Source: Roseovarius confluentis
GTDB lineage: Bacteria > Pseudomonadota > Alphaproteobacteria > Rhodobacterales > Rhodobacteraceae
Assembly: GCF_002917925.1 (NCBI RefSeq)
Contig: NZ_PPFE01000007.1
Span: forward strand, 62,001 to 126,000
Length of the DNA: 64,000 bases
Direction of reading: 5' to 3'
How positions within the stretch are numbered: the stretch's first letter is position 1; the number at the start of each line of letters is the position of its first letter. Positions 1 through 8,606 of this stretch are shown one piece after another. The position numbers and the translations under genes are program-made. The notes under the pieces are model-generated. The model ran no database searches and had not been told where the DNA came from. It saw only the letters and a list, made by a program, of their open reading frames with translations.

Positions 1-333
1 GTCGGCGGGGATCAGTTCAAGGCCGCGATGCGGGCCTGCCGCCCCGAAGCGCGCATCCTTACGATCGGGTTCGCCAGCGGCGACGTGCCGAAAATTCCCG
101 CCAATCACCTGTTGGTCAAGAACATCTCGGTGCTCGGGCTCTACTGGGGCGGCTATCTCGGCTTCAAACCAAAGGTCGTCACGGACAGTCTTGAACGTCT
201 GATCGGCTGGTACACGGACGGCAAACTGAAACCGCATGTCAGCCATGTCCTGAACCTCGAGCAGGCGCAGGACGGGCTAGACCTGATGCGCGCGAGGAAA
301 TCCACCGGCAAGGTCGTCATCAAGATCGACTGA
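1..333 (+). CDS. C-terminal part of a zinc-type alcohol dehydrogenase / NADPH:quinone oxidoreductase (cut by window edge)
   Basis: The reading frame is open from the first base and ends at a TGA at 331-333, leaving about 110 residues of the C-terminus. The visible part matches the end of the medium-chain dehydrogenase/reductase fold: the last Rossmann strands (GRILTIGFASG-like region, here EARILTIGFASG), then the substrate-domain return with NHLLVKNISVLGLYWG, and the closing GKVVIKID. This family reduces quinones or enoyl/carbonyl groups with NADPH in the cytoplasm. The substrate cannot be judged from this fragment. It is convergent with the LysR gene, with only 10 bases between the two stop codons. 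Confidence 0.75.
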   Translation, partial: VGGDQFKAAMRACRPEARILTIGFASGDVPKIPANHLLVKNISVLGLYWGGYLGFKPKVVTDSLERLIGWYTDGKLKPHVSHVLNLEQAQDGLDLMRARKSTGKVVIKID

Positions 334-343
334 GTGCTTCGGA

Positions 344-1216
344 TCATGCTTGCCGCAGCAGCGTCGGCGTCGCCGTTCGAAATCCCTGCCGCAACAGGTC
401 CGCCAATTGCCGCGTGATGTCGTCGCGATTGGCGACGCCATACATATTGATCTGCTGAAACCCCAGGTCCGGCAGCGCGCCTTGCGCATTGATGGCCTCC
501 TGGTGCGGCGGGATGCTCGTTTCCAGCAATGCGCCCACGGCCAAGTCCGCGCTGATCAGCGCCTCGACCGAGCGATCCTCGTCCGACTCGATCGCCAGTT
601 CCCAGTCTATGCCCGCCGTATCCAAGCTGCGCAGCACCGTGGTCCGGAAAATGCAGAAGTTGCAGAATCCAAGGCGCAATGGTCGTTTGCGCCACGCCTG
701 CCCACCCAACGCGCCGACCCATTTGAGCGGCATCTTCGTCAGTGTCTCGCCCCCCGGCGTCAGTGCCCTTTCGGTGGTCAGGATCAAGTCCACCTCACCC
801 TTCTTGAGCGCCTCGTGCAGACGTATCGTGCTGGAGGATTTCAAGGCGATGTTCACGCGTGGAAAGAAACTGTTGAAAGTCTTCAGTACACGCGGCACCA
901 CGGGATAGACGATGTCATGCGGAACCCCCAATACTATTTGCCCTTCGTAAACCTCGTCCGACAGGCGCCCCACCGCTTCGTCGTTCAGGTCCACGATACG
1001 CCGCGCATAGGTCAGAAGCTGCTCGCCCGATGCCGTCAGTGCGATCCGCCGGTTGCTGCGATCCAGAAGGTCGATGCCCAACATTTCCTCCAGTCGCTTG
1101 AGTTGCATCGATACGGCGGATTGCGTCAGGTTCAGCACCTGCGCTGCCCGCGTGACGCCGCCCTGCTCGGCTACTTCAAGGAACGACCGCAGCGTGGTCA
1201 TGTCCAGATTTCGCAT
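344..1216 (-). CDS. LysR-family transcriptional regulator
   Basis: A 290-residue protein, the usual length for LysR regulators. The N-terminal winged helix-turn-helix spans about residues 5-65 (TLRSFLEVAEQGGVTRAAQ, then LTQSAVSMQLKRLEEMLG). The rest is a periplasmic-binding-protein-like effector domain. It probably binds a small-molecule co-inducer and controls its own promoter plus one or a few targets. The divergent neighbour is a DUF1127 gene, with a 124-bp shared intergenic region that could hold sites for both. The effector and targets are unknown. An ATGATG-like start region with CTCC upstream (reverse strand GGAG) supports the chosen start. Confidence 0.9.
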   Translation of the reverse strand: MRNLDMTTLRSFLEVAEQGGVTRAAQVLNLTQSAVSMQLKRLEEMLGIDLLDRSNRRIALTASGEQLLTYARRIVDLNDEAVGRLSDEVYEGQIVLGVPHDIVYPVVPRVLKTFNSFFPRVNIALKSSSTIRLHEALKKGEVDLILTTERALTPGGETLTKMPLKWVGALGGQAWRKRPLRLGFCNFCIFRTTVLRSLDTAGIDWELAIESDEDRSVEALISADLAVGALLETSIPPHQEAINAQGALPDLGFQQINMYGVANRDDITRQLADLLRQGFRTATPTLLRQA

Positions 1217-1340
1217 TCATCACACTCCTTGATGGCTACGGGCTCAAACATTCTTTTTAATTATCATACATGACGTGGCACTTACATCAACAGAAAGAAT
1301 GCCTCGACTTGTTTGATCACGAAAATGAAAGGAACGCCTC

Positions 1341-1538
1341 ATGCCTATTCTCTCGCACAGCCGCTACGCACCTTTCCGCCGCTCCCGCCGCGTGTCGCTC
1401 CTCGACGTCATAGATATCTATCGTCAACGCCGCGCACTCGACCGTCTTGATGACCACGCGTTGCAGGATATCGGCCTGACCCGAGAGGAGGCCCGGGCCG
1501 AGGCGCGCCGCCCGATCTGGGATGTTTCCAGTCGTTGA
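1341..1538 (+). CDS. DUF1127 small protein
   Basis: A 65-residue Arg-rich protein. The C-terminal half carries the DUF1127 signature: a basic helix (YRQRRALDRLDDHALQDIGL) followed by TREEARAEARRP. DUF1127 proteins are small alphaproteobacterial proteins; some bind RNA and influence small-RNA processing (CcaF1 in Rhodobacter) or nutrient responses. AAGGAACGCCTC precedes the ATG as ribosome binding site. The gene is divergent from the LysR regulator. It differs from the second DUF1127 protein at 16249-16461 in its N-terminus and lacks that gene's leader. Confidence 0.85.
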   Translation: MPILSHSRYAPFRRSRRVSLLDVIDIYRQRRALDRLDDHALQDIGLTREEARAEARRPIWDVSSR

Positions 1539-1616
1539 AATGTGAACTGACTGTTTTCGTACGATTTCCGTGCGGATTTGCTTGAAAAGAGGCGGCGCGC
1601 CACCGATATTACTGCC

Positions 1617-1635
1617 AAACCCCTCGTCGGGGTTT
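1617..1635. other. Inverted repeat ahead of the Bax-inhibitor-1 gene
   Basis: AAACCCC and GGGGTTT arms with a 5-base loop lie about 26 bases before the start codon of the next gene. No T-tract follows, so it is not a good terminator for the DUF1127 gene. It may be a 5'-UTR hairpin or an operator. Confidence 0.4.
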
Positions 1636-1661
1636 AATAGGGACACTTATCGGAGGCTTGA

Positions 1662-2381
1662 ATGGCTGAATTCGAAACGATCCGGACGGGAACTGGTGCG
1701 CGTACCGCTGCGATCGACGAAGGCTTGCGCGCCCACATGAACAAGGTCTATGCGACCATGTCGATCGGCATGTTGCTGACCTTTGCGGCCGCTTGGGCCG
1801 TGGGCAACAATGCGGCGATGATGGAGACGCTGTTCACCGGCTTTACCCGATACATCGTCATGTTCGCTCCGCTGATCATGGTCTTTGCCTTCGGCGCAGT
1901 GATCAACAAGCTCTCTGCCGCCGCGGCACAGTTTTTCTTCTACGCCTTCTCGGTCGTGATGGGCGTGTCGATCTCGTACATCTTCGTGGTGTTCACGGAC
2001 TTCTCCATCGCGCAGATCTTTCTTGTGACGTCGATCGCTTTCGCTGGCCTGTCGCTCTGGGGCTACACCACCAAGAAGGACATCTCCGGCTGGGGCAGCT
2101 TCCTGATCATGGGTGTGATCGGCCTTATCGTGGCGTCGATCATCAACATCTTCATCGGGTCGCCCGCGATCATGTTCGCGATTTCGGCCATAGGTGTGCT
2201 GATCTTTGCGGGCCTGACGGCGTATGACACGCAGTCGATCAAGAATGAGTACCTGGCGCATGCGCATCACGGCGACAGTGAGTGGTTGGGCAAGGCCGCC
2301 ATCATGGGCGCTCTGCGGCTCTATCTGGACTTCATCAACATGTTCATGATGCTGCTCAACCTCCTGGGCCAGCGCGAGTAA
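1662..2381 (+). CDS. Bax inhibitor-1 / YccA family membrane protein
   Basis: A 239-residue protein with a soluble N-terminal stretch (about 30 residues) followed by seven hydrophobic segments, as in the BI-1/YccA/YbhL family. The short C-terminal tail after the last helix ends LLNLLGQRE. Eukaryotic relatives act as pH-gated calcium leak channels; bacterial YccA modulates FtsH-dependent proteolysis. The role here is inferred only from family. CGGAGG 7 bases upstream fixes the ATG. It appears monocistronic, with a strong terminator directly downstream. Confidence 0.9.
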   Translation: MAEFETIRTGTGARTAAIDEGLRAHMNKVYATMSIGMLLTFAAAWAVGNNAAMMETLFTGFTRYIVMFAPLIMVFAFGAVINKLSAAAAQFFFYAFSVVMGVSISYIFVVFTDFSIAQIFLVTSIAFAGLSLWGYTTKKDISGWGSFLIMGVIGLIVASIINIFIGSPAIMFAISAIGVLIFAGLTAYDTQSIKNEYLAHAHHGDSEWLGKAAIMGALRLYLDFINMFMMLLNLLGQRE

Positions 2382-2405
2382 TCTTCGCCACATTCGATTG
2401 CCACG

Positions 2406-2436
2406 GGGCCGGTTGTATTGACCGGCCCTTTTCTTT
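2406..2436 (+). terminator. Intrinsic terminator of the Bax-inhibitor-1 gene
   Basis: Perfect 8-bp stem GGGCCGGT/ACCGGCCC, 7-base loop, followed by TTTTCTTTT. Confidence 0.85.
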
Positions 2437-2468
2437 TGCCCTGGTGGGAATGTCGCTGGAGATTTCCC

Positions 2469-2496
2469 GTCCCGGGCTTGCCCCGGGACCTCACGG
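2469..2496. repeat. REP-like palindromic repeat, copy A
   Basis: GTCCCGGG, short centre, CCCGGGAC, then CTCAC. Near-identical units lie at 49373-49396 and 54493-54518, all intergenic and downstream of genes. Seen directly in the sequence. Confidence 0.7.
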
Positions 2497-2550
2497 TCGG
2501 GATCAGTTCCCGCAAGCTGATAACGCGCCGCAGCCACGTTCTACTAAAGC

Positions 2551-2580
2551 AAAAGGCCGCGCCAGACGGCACGGCCCTTT
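2551..2580 (-). terminator. Intrinsic terminator of rpmG
   Basis: On the minus strand, GGGCCGTGCC pairs with GGCGCGGCC (one G-U) and is followed by TTTTGCTTT. It lies just after the L33 stop codon. Confidence 0.75.
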
Positions 2581-2602
2581 CAGCATTACGGTCGGGCGGA
2601 TC

Positions 2603-2770
2603 TTACTTGATCTTACCTTCTTTGTATTCGACATGCTTGCGCGCGACGGGGTCGTATTTGCGCACCGACATCTTCTCGGTCATGGTGCGGGCGTTCTTCT
2701 TCGTCACATAGAAGTGGCCCGTGCCGGCGGTCGAGTTCAGGCGGATCTTGATAGTGGTCGGCTTCGCCAT
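2603..2770 (-). CDS. rpmG: 50S ribosomal protein L33
   Basis: A 55-residue protein starting [20 protein letters not shown] and ending [17 protein letters not shown], which is a full-length bacterial L33. It is a small component of the large ribosomal subunit near the E site. The Cys residues of the zinc-binding (C+) L33 form are absent, so this is the zinc-independent C- type. An AGGAGA ribosome binding site precedes the ATG. A terminator follows directly, so the gene stands alone. Confidence 0.97.
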   Translation of the reverse strand: MAKPTTIKIRLNSTAGTGHFYVTKKNARTMTEKMSVRKYDPVARKHVEYKEGKIK

Positions 2771-2872
2771 GGGTATCTCTCCTGCGGCGAGGTGTCAGCC
2801 ACCCCGCGAAATTCGTCATGAAGCCCGCCTTTTATACGGGCAGGCCTGCATGTCAACCGGATTCTCCGCGCC

Positions 2873-3481
2873 TCAGTTCGAGCTGATGCGCGTCGGCATG
2901 CGGTAGAAATGATGCACCCCGATCGTCGTGGTCCGGGCGAAGGTGCGCGACCATTTCGGACGCACCGCCTTGGTGTGGTAATGCGTCGCTCCATCGGTCA
3001 GTTGGCGCTTGGCGCCTTTGACCATCAGGTAGGCCACCTTGCCCGCCCGTTCGAAGGCGCGCTTCTCATTGATCCGGTCGCTGTAGCCGTCGCAGGTGTA
3101 AGTGAACTGGCATTGGTACTTCCGTCCCGTCCCCTGGTGCACAACGCCGCAGATCGAGTCGGGGAAACGGGCGCTGTCGACGCGGTTCAGAATGACCTCG
3201 GCCACTGCGAACTGGCCCTTCACGCTTTCGCCGCGCGCCTCGTGGTAAAGCGCCTCGGCAAGGCAACGCCACTGCTTGCCGCCGGTCTGGGCGGATTGCG
3301 CCGCCAGCCAGTCGCGTGAATAGGTGACGTCGACGCCCGGGCGCTCCATGTATCGCGCCACCATATCTTCGGGGATCGAGCTCAACACGCGGTTCTCGTG
3401 CGCGTACAAACGGTTGATGTCCTGCTCCGCCGCAGCAGCGGTTCCAAGCATTATCGTCAAAGCTATTGCGAGGTTTCTCAA
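2873..3481 (-). CDS. Cell wall hydrolase (SleB-like, Hydrolase_2)
   Basis: A 202-residue secreted protein. It has a signal peptide of about 18 residues (MRNLAIALTIMLGTAAAA), then a spacer, then the Hydrolase_2 domain from about residue 70: CLAEALYHEARGES with the presumed catalytic Glu, FAVAEVILNRVDSARFPDSICGVV, and CQFTYTCDG. These enzymes act on peptidoglycan in the periplasm, as in spore-cortex SleB or germination-type lysins. In non-sporulating alphaproteobacteria they probably serve wall remodelling. GGAGGCGATCC lies just ahead of the ATG. It is one of four peptidoglycan-active enzymes in this window. Confidence 0.88.
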   Translation of the reverse strand: MRNLAIALTIMLGTAAAAEQDINRLYAHENRVLSSIPEDMVARYMERPGVDVTYSRDWLAAQSAQTGGKQWRCLAEALYHEARGESVKGQFAVAEVILNRVDSARFPDSICGVVHQGTGRKYQCQFTYTCDGYSDRINEKRAFERAGKVAYLMVKGAKRQLTDGATHYHTKAVRPKWSRTFARTTTIGVHHFYRMPTRISSN

Positions 3482-3649
3482 GGATCGCCTCCTTCAAAAA
3501 AAGACCCTACGGGCCCGTCAAGTCGCGGGAGGTACATAAAAGGCCAACGCGAGTCCAGCCCAGCCCCATGCAACACGGCTATGCAGGCGCCACCTGCGGG
3601 TCATGGGTGAGCGGTTCCGCGGCAAATGTGGCGAAAATTTGCCGGGCCG

Positions 3650-6190
3650 CTACCCGATTTTGTCCTTAACGGCCAATTGTGCGGCAGCTAGTCGCGCCAC
3701 CGGAACCCGGAACGGCGAACAGGACACATAGTCGAATCCCGCCGTCCGGCAGAAGGCTATCGATTCGGGATTGCCCCCGTGTTCGCCGCAGATCGACAAG
3801 GTCAGATCTGGGGCAACCTCACGGCCACGCCGTGCGCCGATCTCCAGCAACTCGCCCACCCCATCCACATCCAGCACGTGGAACGGGTCCTCGGGATAAA
3901 CGCCCTGCTGCACGTAATGCGACATGAACCGCCCCGCGTCGTCACGGCTGAGACCATAGGTCATCTGCGTCAGGTCGTTTGTCCCGAAGCTGAGGAACGA
4001 CACATGTGGCGCAATCTCGGCCGCCCGCAGCGCGGCGCGCGGGGTCTCGACCATTACACCCAACCTGTAAGTGAAGTCGCGTCCGGTCTCGCGGCGCACG
4101 GCATCGGCGACATTGTCGACATTCTCGCGCACAAGTTCGACCTCGCGCATCGCCGAAACCAGCGGAATCATGATTTCGGGTACAACCGGGTCGCTCTCGT
4201 GGCTGGCGGCCACAGTCGCCTCGAAGATCGCACGGGCCTGCATCTCGTAGATCTCGGGCACCGCGATGCCGAGCCGCACGCCCCGCATGCCCAGCATCGG
4301 GTTGTATTCCCCCATCGACTCGACCCGCTCGGTCACATCCGCGACCGGCAAGTCCAGCGCGTCCGCAAGCTCGCGTATGCCCTCGCGGTCCGCCGGCAGG
4401 TATTCGTGAAGCGGCGGGTCGAACAGGCGAATGCAAACCGGCATGCCGGACATGATACGGAAAAGATCTATGAAATCCGCTCGTTGCATCGGCAGCAAGA
4501 CTTCCAGGGCCGAGGCGCGGTCCTCGCTGGTATCGGCAAAGATCATCTCGCGCATCGCCACAAGGCGGCTGGGTTCGACGAACATGTGCTCGGTCCGGCA
4601 CAGCCCGATCCCCTGCGCCTTGAAGGTCAGCGCCAGTTCGGCATCGGCCTGCGTGTCGGCATTGGCACGGACCTCTATATCGCGCACGTTGTCGGCCCAA
4701 CTCATCAGCGTCTTGAACGACTCGTCTCGCGCAGCTTCCAGCAGGCGCGGTTCGCCGGCCAACACCTCGCCGCTGGTGCCGTCGATGGTAATCTGGTCCC
4801 CGGCCTGCAGGCTGCGCCCGTCCGGAAAGACCAGCCGCTTACGCTTGATTTGAAAGGTGATGGCAGAGGCGCCCACAACGCAGGGCTTGCCGATGCCACG
4901 CCCGATCACGGCGGCATGGCTGGTGATCCCGCCCCGCTCGGTCAGAACGCCTGCGGCGGCGTGCATCCCGCGAATGTCCTCGGGGCTGGTCTCGCGCCGC
5001 ACAAGGATCGCGGCCTCGCCCCGAGAATCCGCCGCCTGCGCGTCCTCGGCACTGAACACGATCTTGCCGGTGGCTGCGCCTGGGCTGGCGGCGATTCCGC
5101 GCGCATAGACATCCCGTTGAACCTCTGGATCGATCTGCCGGTGCAGGAGTTCATTCAATGCCCGCGGCTCGATCCGCATCAACGCCTCCTCGCGGCTGAT
5201 GATGCCGTCCTCGGCCAGTGACACCGCGATGGCAACCGCAGCGCGGGCATTGCGCGCCACGCGCACCCCGTCCAGCAGGTAGACTTCGCCATTCTCAATG
5301 GTGAACTCGGCCTGCATTTCCTCGCACAGCTTCTCGCGCATCAGCTTGGTGCACTGCTTGAGCCGCTCAAAGGCCTCAGGTGCCAACTCTTCCAACGACG
5401 GACCGCGTGGGTCCTTCTGCAGGTACAGCGCCTCCTTGCTGGCCTTCAGCGCCTCGCGCCCCTGACTCTGGCTCAGGTAGCGCCCGGTGCAGCGCCGATC
5501 ACCGGTGACGCTGTCCACCAGCTGCATGACGCCAGAGCCGCATTCACCCTCGCCCAGTCCCAGCGCCATTTCCTGCACCACGAGGCCCAGCCCGGCATCT
5601 GCAGGCGCCCCCTTGGCCTGCCGCAAGAGCCGCGCCGTGGTACCCTGCCACGCCCGCGCCATCGAACGCAGCACGCCCAACAGTTGCACCTTGGCATCCT
5701 GTGGGAATTCTTCCTCGACTTCTTCCTCGTAGGCAACCAATGCTTGGCCCACCGCCTTGACCGGATCGTCGTCCAGCGAGTCGAACATGTCCGGATCGGC
5801 GCGCGCCACGTGAACCGCGTAGGCCTGCACGAAGCGCAGGTACAGCCGCGCCGCAGCCGGTTTACCGATCCTCTCGGACAAGTCGACGAACCGCGCGTCG
5901 TTCATTCCGATATTCAGTACTGCCCCTGGCCCGCCCCAGTCGGGGTCTTCGGACGAGGGCCGCACGCACAGCACAGGCAACTCGCCGAACGGGTCCAGCA
6001 AGGACGCCATGTCCGGCACTTCGCCATCCGCGACACACCTGACCGCGTCAAAAGACAAGGCAACGGTACGGGGCACGGGCAGGTCCAGCCGCACCAGCCG
6101 CTGAAGGCATTTCGCCCGCCCGCCATGCGTTGCTATGGCAATCGGCGCATCGGGTGTGATCGGCGTGATATGTTCAGGGCCCTGCTGCAC
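3650..6190 (-). CDS. Pyruvate, phosphate dikinase-like protein with degenerate ATP-grasp half
   Basis: 846 residues, slightly shorter than typical PPDK. The central swivelling domain is intact, with the phospho-carrier His in ERGGITSHAAV (about H425). The C-terminal PEP/pyruvate barrel is also intact, with SFGTNDLTQ and the catalytic Cys in SICGEHGG (about C801). The N-terminal nucleotide half is only weakly conserved: the GGKGANL loop reads GGRAKCL, the SMPGMMDT segment reads PDWGGPGA, and the Gln of the ATP site is Asp (EVYLLDGVRV). PPDK interconverts pyruvate and PEP with ATP and phosphate; this copy may have altered or no nucleotide use. Its position after glyS is the usual alphaproteobacterial ppdK site. 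Confidence 0.75.
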   Translation of the reverse strand: MQQGPEHITPITPDAPIAIATHGGRAKCLQRLVRLDLPVPRTVALSFDAVRCVADGEVPDMASLLDPFGELPVLCVRPSSEDPDWGGPGAVLNIGMNDARFVDLSERIGKPAAARLYLRFVQAYAVHVARADPDMFDSLDDDPVKAVGQALVAYEEEVEEEFPQDAKVQLLGVLRSMARAWQGTTARLLRQAKGAPADAGLGLVVQEMALGLGEGECGSGVMQLVDSVTGDRRCTGRYLSQSQGREALKASKEALYLQKDPRGPSLEELAPEAFERLKQCTKLMREKLCEEMQAEFTIENGEVYLLDGVRVARNARAAVAIAVSLAEDGIISREEALMRIEPRALNELLHRQIDPEVQRDVYARGIAASPGAATGKIVFSAEDAQAADSRGEAAILVRRETSPEDIRGMHAAAGVLTERGGITSHAAVIGRGIGKPCVVGASAITFQIKRKRLVFPDGRSLQAGDQITIDGTSGEVLAGEPRLLEAARDESFKTLMSWADNVRDIEVRANADTQADAELALTFKAQGIGLCRTEHMFVEPSRLVAMREMIFADTSEDRASALEVLLPMQRADFIDLFRIMSGMPVCIRLFDPPLHEYLPADREGIRELADALDLPVADVTERVESMGEYNPMLGMRGVRLGIAVPEIYEMQARAIFEATVAASHESDPVVPEIMIPLVSAMREVELVRENVDNVADAVRRETGRDFTYRLGVMVETPRAALRAAEIAPHVSFLSFGTNDLTQMTYGLSRDDAGRFMSHYVQQGVYPEDPFHVLDVDGVGELLEIGARRGREVAPDLTLSICGEHGGNPESIAFCRTAGFDYVSCSPFRVPVARLAAAQLAVKDKIG

Positions 6191-6275
6191 TGCGGCAATC
6201 CTTTTCTGGCCCGCAGAATACGCAAGCCGATTTATTAGGCAAGACCTGTCGGGTGCCCCGCTACGGTTTGCCCTA

Positions 6276-8528
6276 TTATCCTTCCAGCCGTCGTAAATCC
6301 GCCGCCTGGAGACAAATCTGGCGGATAGAGTGCAGCATGTTCAGACGGTTTCGGCGCAGGATCTCGTTGTCGGAATTGATCTGCACCGCCTCGAAGAATG
6401 CGTCGATCGGGGCGCGCAGCCCGGCCATGGCGCCCATGGCGCGGGCGAAATCCTCGTCCTTCTCCGCCTCGGCGATCGTTTTTTCCGCATCCTGCAAGGC
6501 CGCGAACAGGGCTTTTTCGGTGTTGTCCTCGGCAAACTTGGGATCGGCGCCGAATGAATACTCGACCCCGTCCTTCTCCTCGGCCTGAGTCAGGATGTTG
6601 TTCGCCCGTTTGAAGCCCTGCACAAGGTTCTCGCCGTCCTCGGTTCGGAGCACATCTTGCAGCGCGCGCGCACGGGCCACGATCAGCGTGAAGTCGTCCC
6701 CGCCGGCCAGCGTCAGGCAGGCATCGATCACATCATGCCGCAGCCCCTGATCGCGCAGGTAGACCTTCAGCCGATCATGGAAAAACGCAAGAAGGTCGGT
6801 GCTCAGGTCCGGCACCAGCGCCCCCACGGTGCGCAGAACACCGTCCTCCGGCAGGTCCTTGTGGTCTTTCGCCTTGACCCGGTCGATCACCGCGTGAAAG
6901 GCCGCGACTAAGACGCCGTGATCGGCGATCTCGTCCAGCACCTCCTCCAGCGTGTCGATCTCGTCGGCGCTGGCGTTTCCGGCATTCAGCTTGATCTTGT
7001 GACGCAGAAGCTGCGCATCAATGAACCGGTCCAGCCGGATGCGCAGGTTGTTGTCCAGCACCAACCGGATCACCCCCAAAGCCGCCCGCCGCAGCGCGAA
7101 AGGATCCTTCGAGCCTGTCGGCTTTTCATCGATCGCCCAGAACCCGGTCAGCGTATCCAGCTTGTCCGCAAGCGCGACCGTGACCGAAACGGCGCGCGAC
7201 GGCACCGCGTCAGAGGGGCCGAGCGGTGCGTAATGCTCTTCGCAGGCCGCCGCGACATCCTCGGGCAACCCGGCCTCGGCCGCGTAATACCGCCCCATGA
7301 TCCCCTGCAATTCCGGGAACTCGTAAACCATCTCGGATGACAAATCCGCCTTCGCCACCTTCGCCGCCTGTTCCGCCAGATCAGGATCGGCTCCCACCGC
7401 CGGCGCGATTTCCCGCGCCAAGGCCGCGATCCGCGCGATCCGCTCGGCCTGGCTGCCCAGCTTGTTGTGGAAGGTCACGTTCGCCAGGCTTTCCAACCAT
7501 GGTCCCATGCCCTCTTTCGCGATACGCAGATCGTTCTCCCAAAAGAACTTGGCATCCGCCAACCGCGCGGCCAGAACCTTTTGGTTGCCGGCAAGGATCG
7601 TTGCGCCATGATCCGCAGTCTCGCGGTTGGCCACGGTCACGAACTGCTCGATGCGGCCCGTCTTGGGGTTGCGCACCGAAAAGAACTTCTGATGCTCCTT
7701 CATCGACGATTGCAGCACCTCGGGCGGCAGGTCCAGGAACTCGGCCCCGATCTCGCCCATCAGCGGCACGGGCCATTCCACCAACCCCGCGACCTCCGCC
7801 AAAAGCCCCTTGTCCTCGACCACCTCAAGGCCGCGGGCAAAGGCCAGGTTCGTGGCCTCCTGCCAGATGTGGCCCGCCCGTTCCTCGGAGTTCAGAACGA
7901 CCTTGGCACGCTTCAGCTTCGCCGCGTAATCCTCGTAAGACGTGACGGAAAATCGCCCCGGCGCCATGAACCTGTGCCCTTCGGTGCTGGCACCCGCCTT
8001 GATGCCGTCCACGTCCAGCGGCACGACCTGCGCCTCGCCCGCGTCGTCGGTCAGGATGCACAGGATCGAATGCAAGGGCCGAACCCAGCGCAAGCTGCCC
8101 GCGCCCCAGCGCATCGACTTGGGCCACGGGAAGTTGCGGATCGTGTCCTCCAGCACTTCGGCGACGATCTCTGCTGCCGGGCGGCCCGGCTTGGTGATGG
8201 TCGCGAAGTAGACCTGACCCTTCTTCTCGTCGCGCACCTCAAGATCGTCGCGCGCCACGCCCGCGCCGCGCAGGAAACCTTCAATGGCTTTCTCGGGCGC
8301 ATCCACGCGCGGCCCCTTGCGCTCTTCGCGTAAGGTCGGGCTCTCCGACAGCGATCCTTCCAGCGCCAATGTCAGCCGCCGCGGGGTGGCGAAGGCCGCG
8401 GCCCCCGCGTAGGTCAGGCCCGCCTCGACCAGCCCGTCGGTCATCCGCTTTTTCAAGTCCTCACAAGCCCGGGCCTGCATCCGGGCCGGGATTTCCTCGG
8501 AGAAAAGTTCGATCAGAAGGTCGGGCAT
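6276..8528 (-). CDS. glyS: Glycyl-tRNA synthetase beta subunit
   Basis: 750 residues from MPDLLIELFSEEIPARMQ, the classic start of bacterial GlyS. The frame extends 26 codons further upstream, but those codons do not resemble the family. The ATG at 8526-8528 has GGTGA upstream. The body contains the HD-type region, and the C-terminal anticodon-binding domain ends near LNMLHSIRQICLQAADLRRLEG. With GlyQ it forms the alpha2-beta2 enzyme that charges tRNA-Gly. glyQ lies 1.6 kb upstream on the same strand, separated by two membrane-protein genes. Confidence 0.97.
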   Translation of the reverse strand: MPDLLIELFSEEIPARMQARACEDLKKRMTDGLVEAGLTYAGAAAFATPRRLTLALEGSLSESPTLREERKGPRVDAPEKAIEGFLRGAGVARDDLEVRDEKKGQVYFATITKPGRPAAEIVAEVLEDTIRNFPWPKSMRWGAGSLRWVRPLHSILCILTDDAGEAQVVPLDVDGIKAGASTEGHRFMAPGRFSVTSYEDYAAKLKRAKVVLNSEERAGHIWQEATNLAFARGLEVVEDKGLLAEVAGLVEWPVPLMGEIGAEFLDLPPEVLQSSMKEHQKFFSVRNPKTGRIEQFVTVANRETADHGATILAGNQKVLAARLADAKFFWENDLRIAKEGMGPWLESLANVTFHNKLGSQAERIARIAALAREIAPAVGADPDLAEQAAKVAKADLSSEMVYEFPELQGIMGRYYAAEAGLPEDVAAACEEHYAPLGPSDAVPSRAVSVTVALADKLDTLTGFWAIDEKPTGSKDPFALRRAALGVIRLVLDNNLRIRLDRFIDAQLLRHKIKLNAGNASADEIDTLEEVLDEIADHGVLVAAFHAVIDRVKAKDHKDLPEDGVLRTVGALVPDLSTDLLAFFHDRLKVYLRDQGLRHDVIDACLTLAGGDDFTLIVARARALQDVLRTEDGENLVQGFKRANNILTQAEEKDGVEYSFGADPKFAEDNTEKALFAALQDAEKTIAEAEKDEDFARAMGAMAGLRAPIDAFFEAVQINSDNEILRRNRLNMLHSIRQICLQAADLRRLEG

Positions 8529-8606
8529 GATGTCACCGGAACGTCTTGGGTCAACGTCCCGGTGCTTAACGGGCCTGCCGCGGCGCGGCAAGCCGATAGA
8601 GAGCAA

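Noticed and set aside
1647..2537. 296-codon minus-strand frame over the Bax-inhibitor gene
   Set aside because: High-GC shadow frame; the plus strand encodes a well-formed membrane protein.
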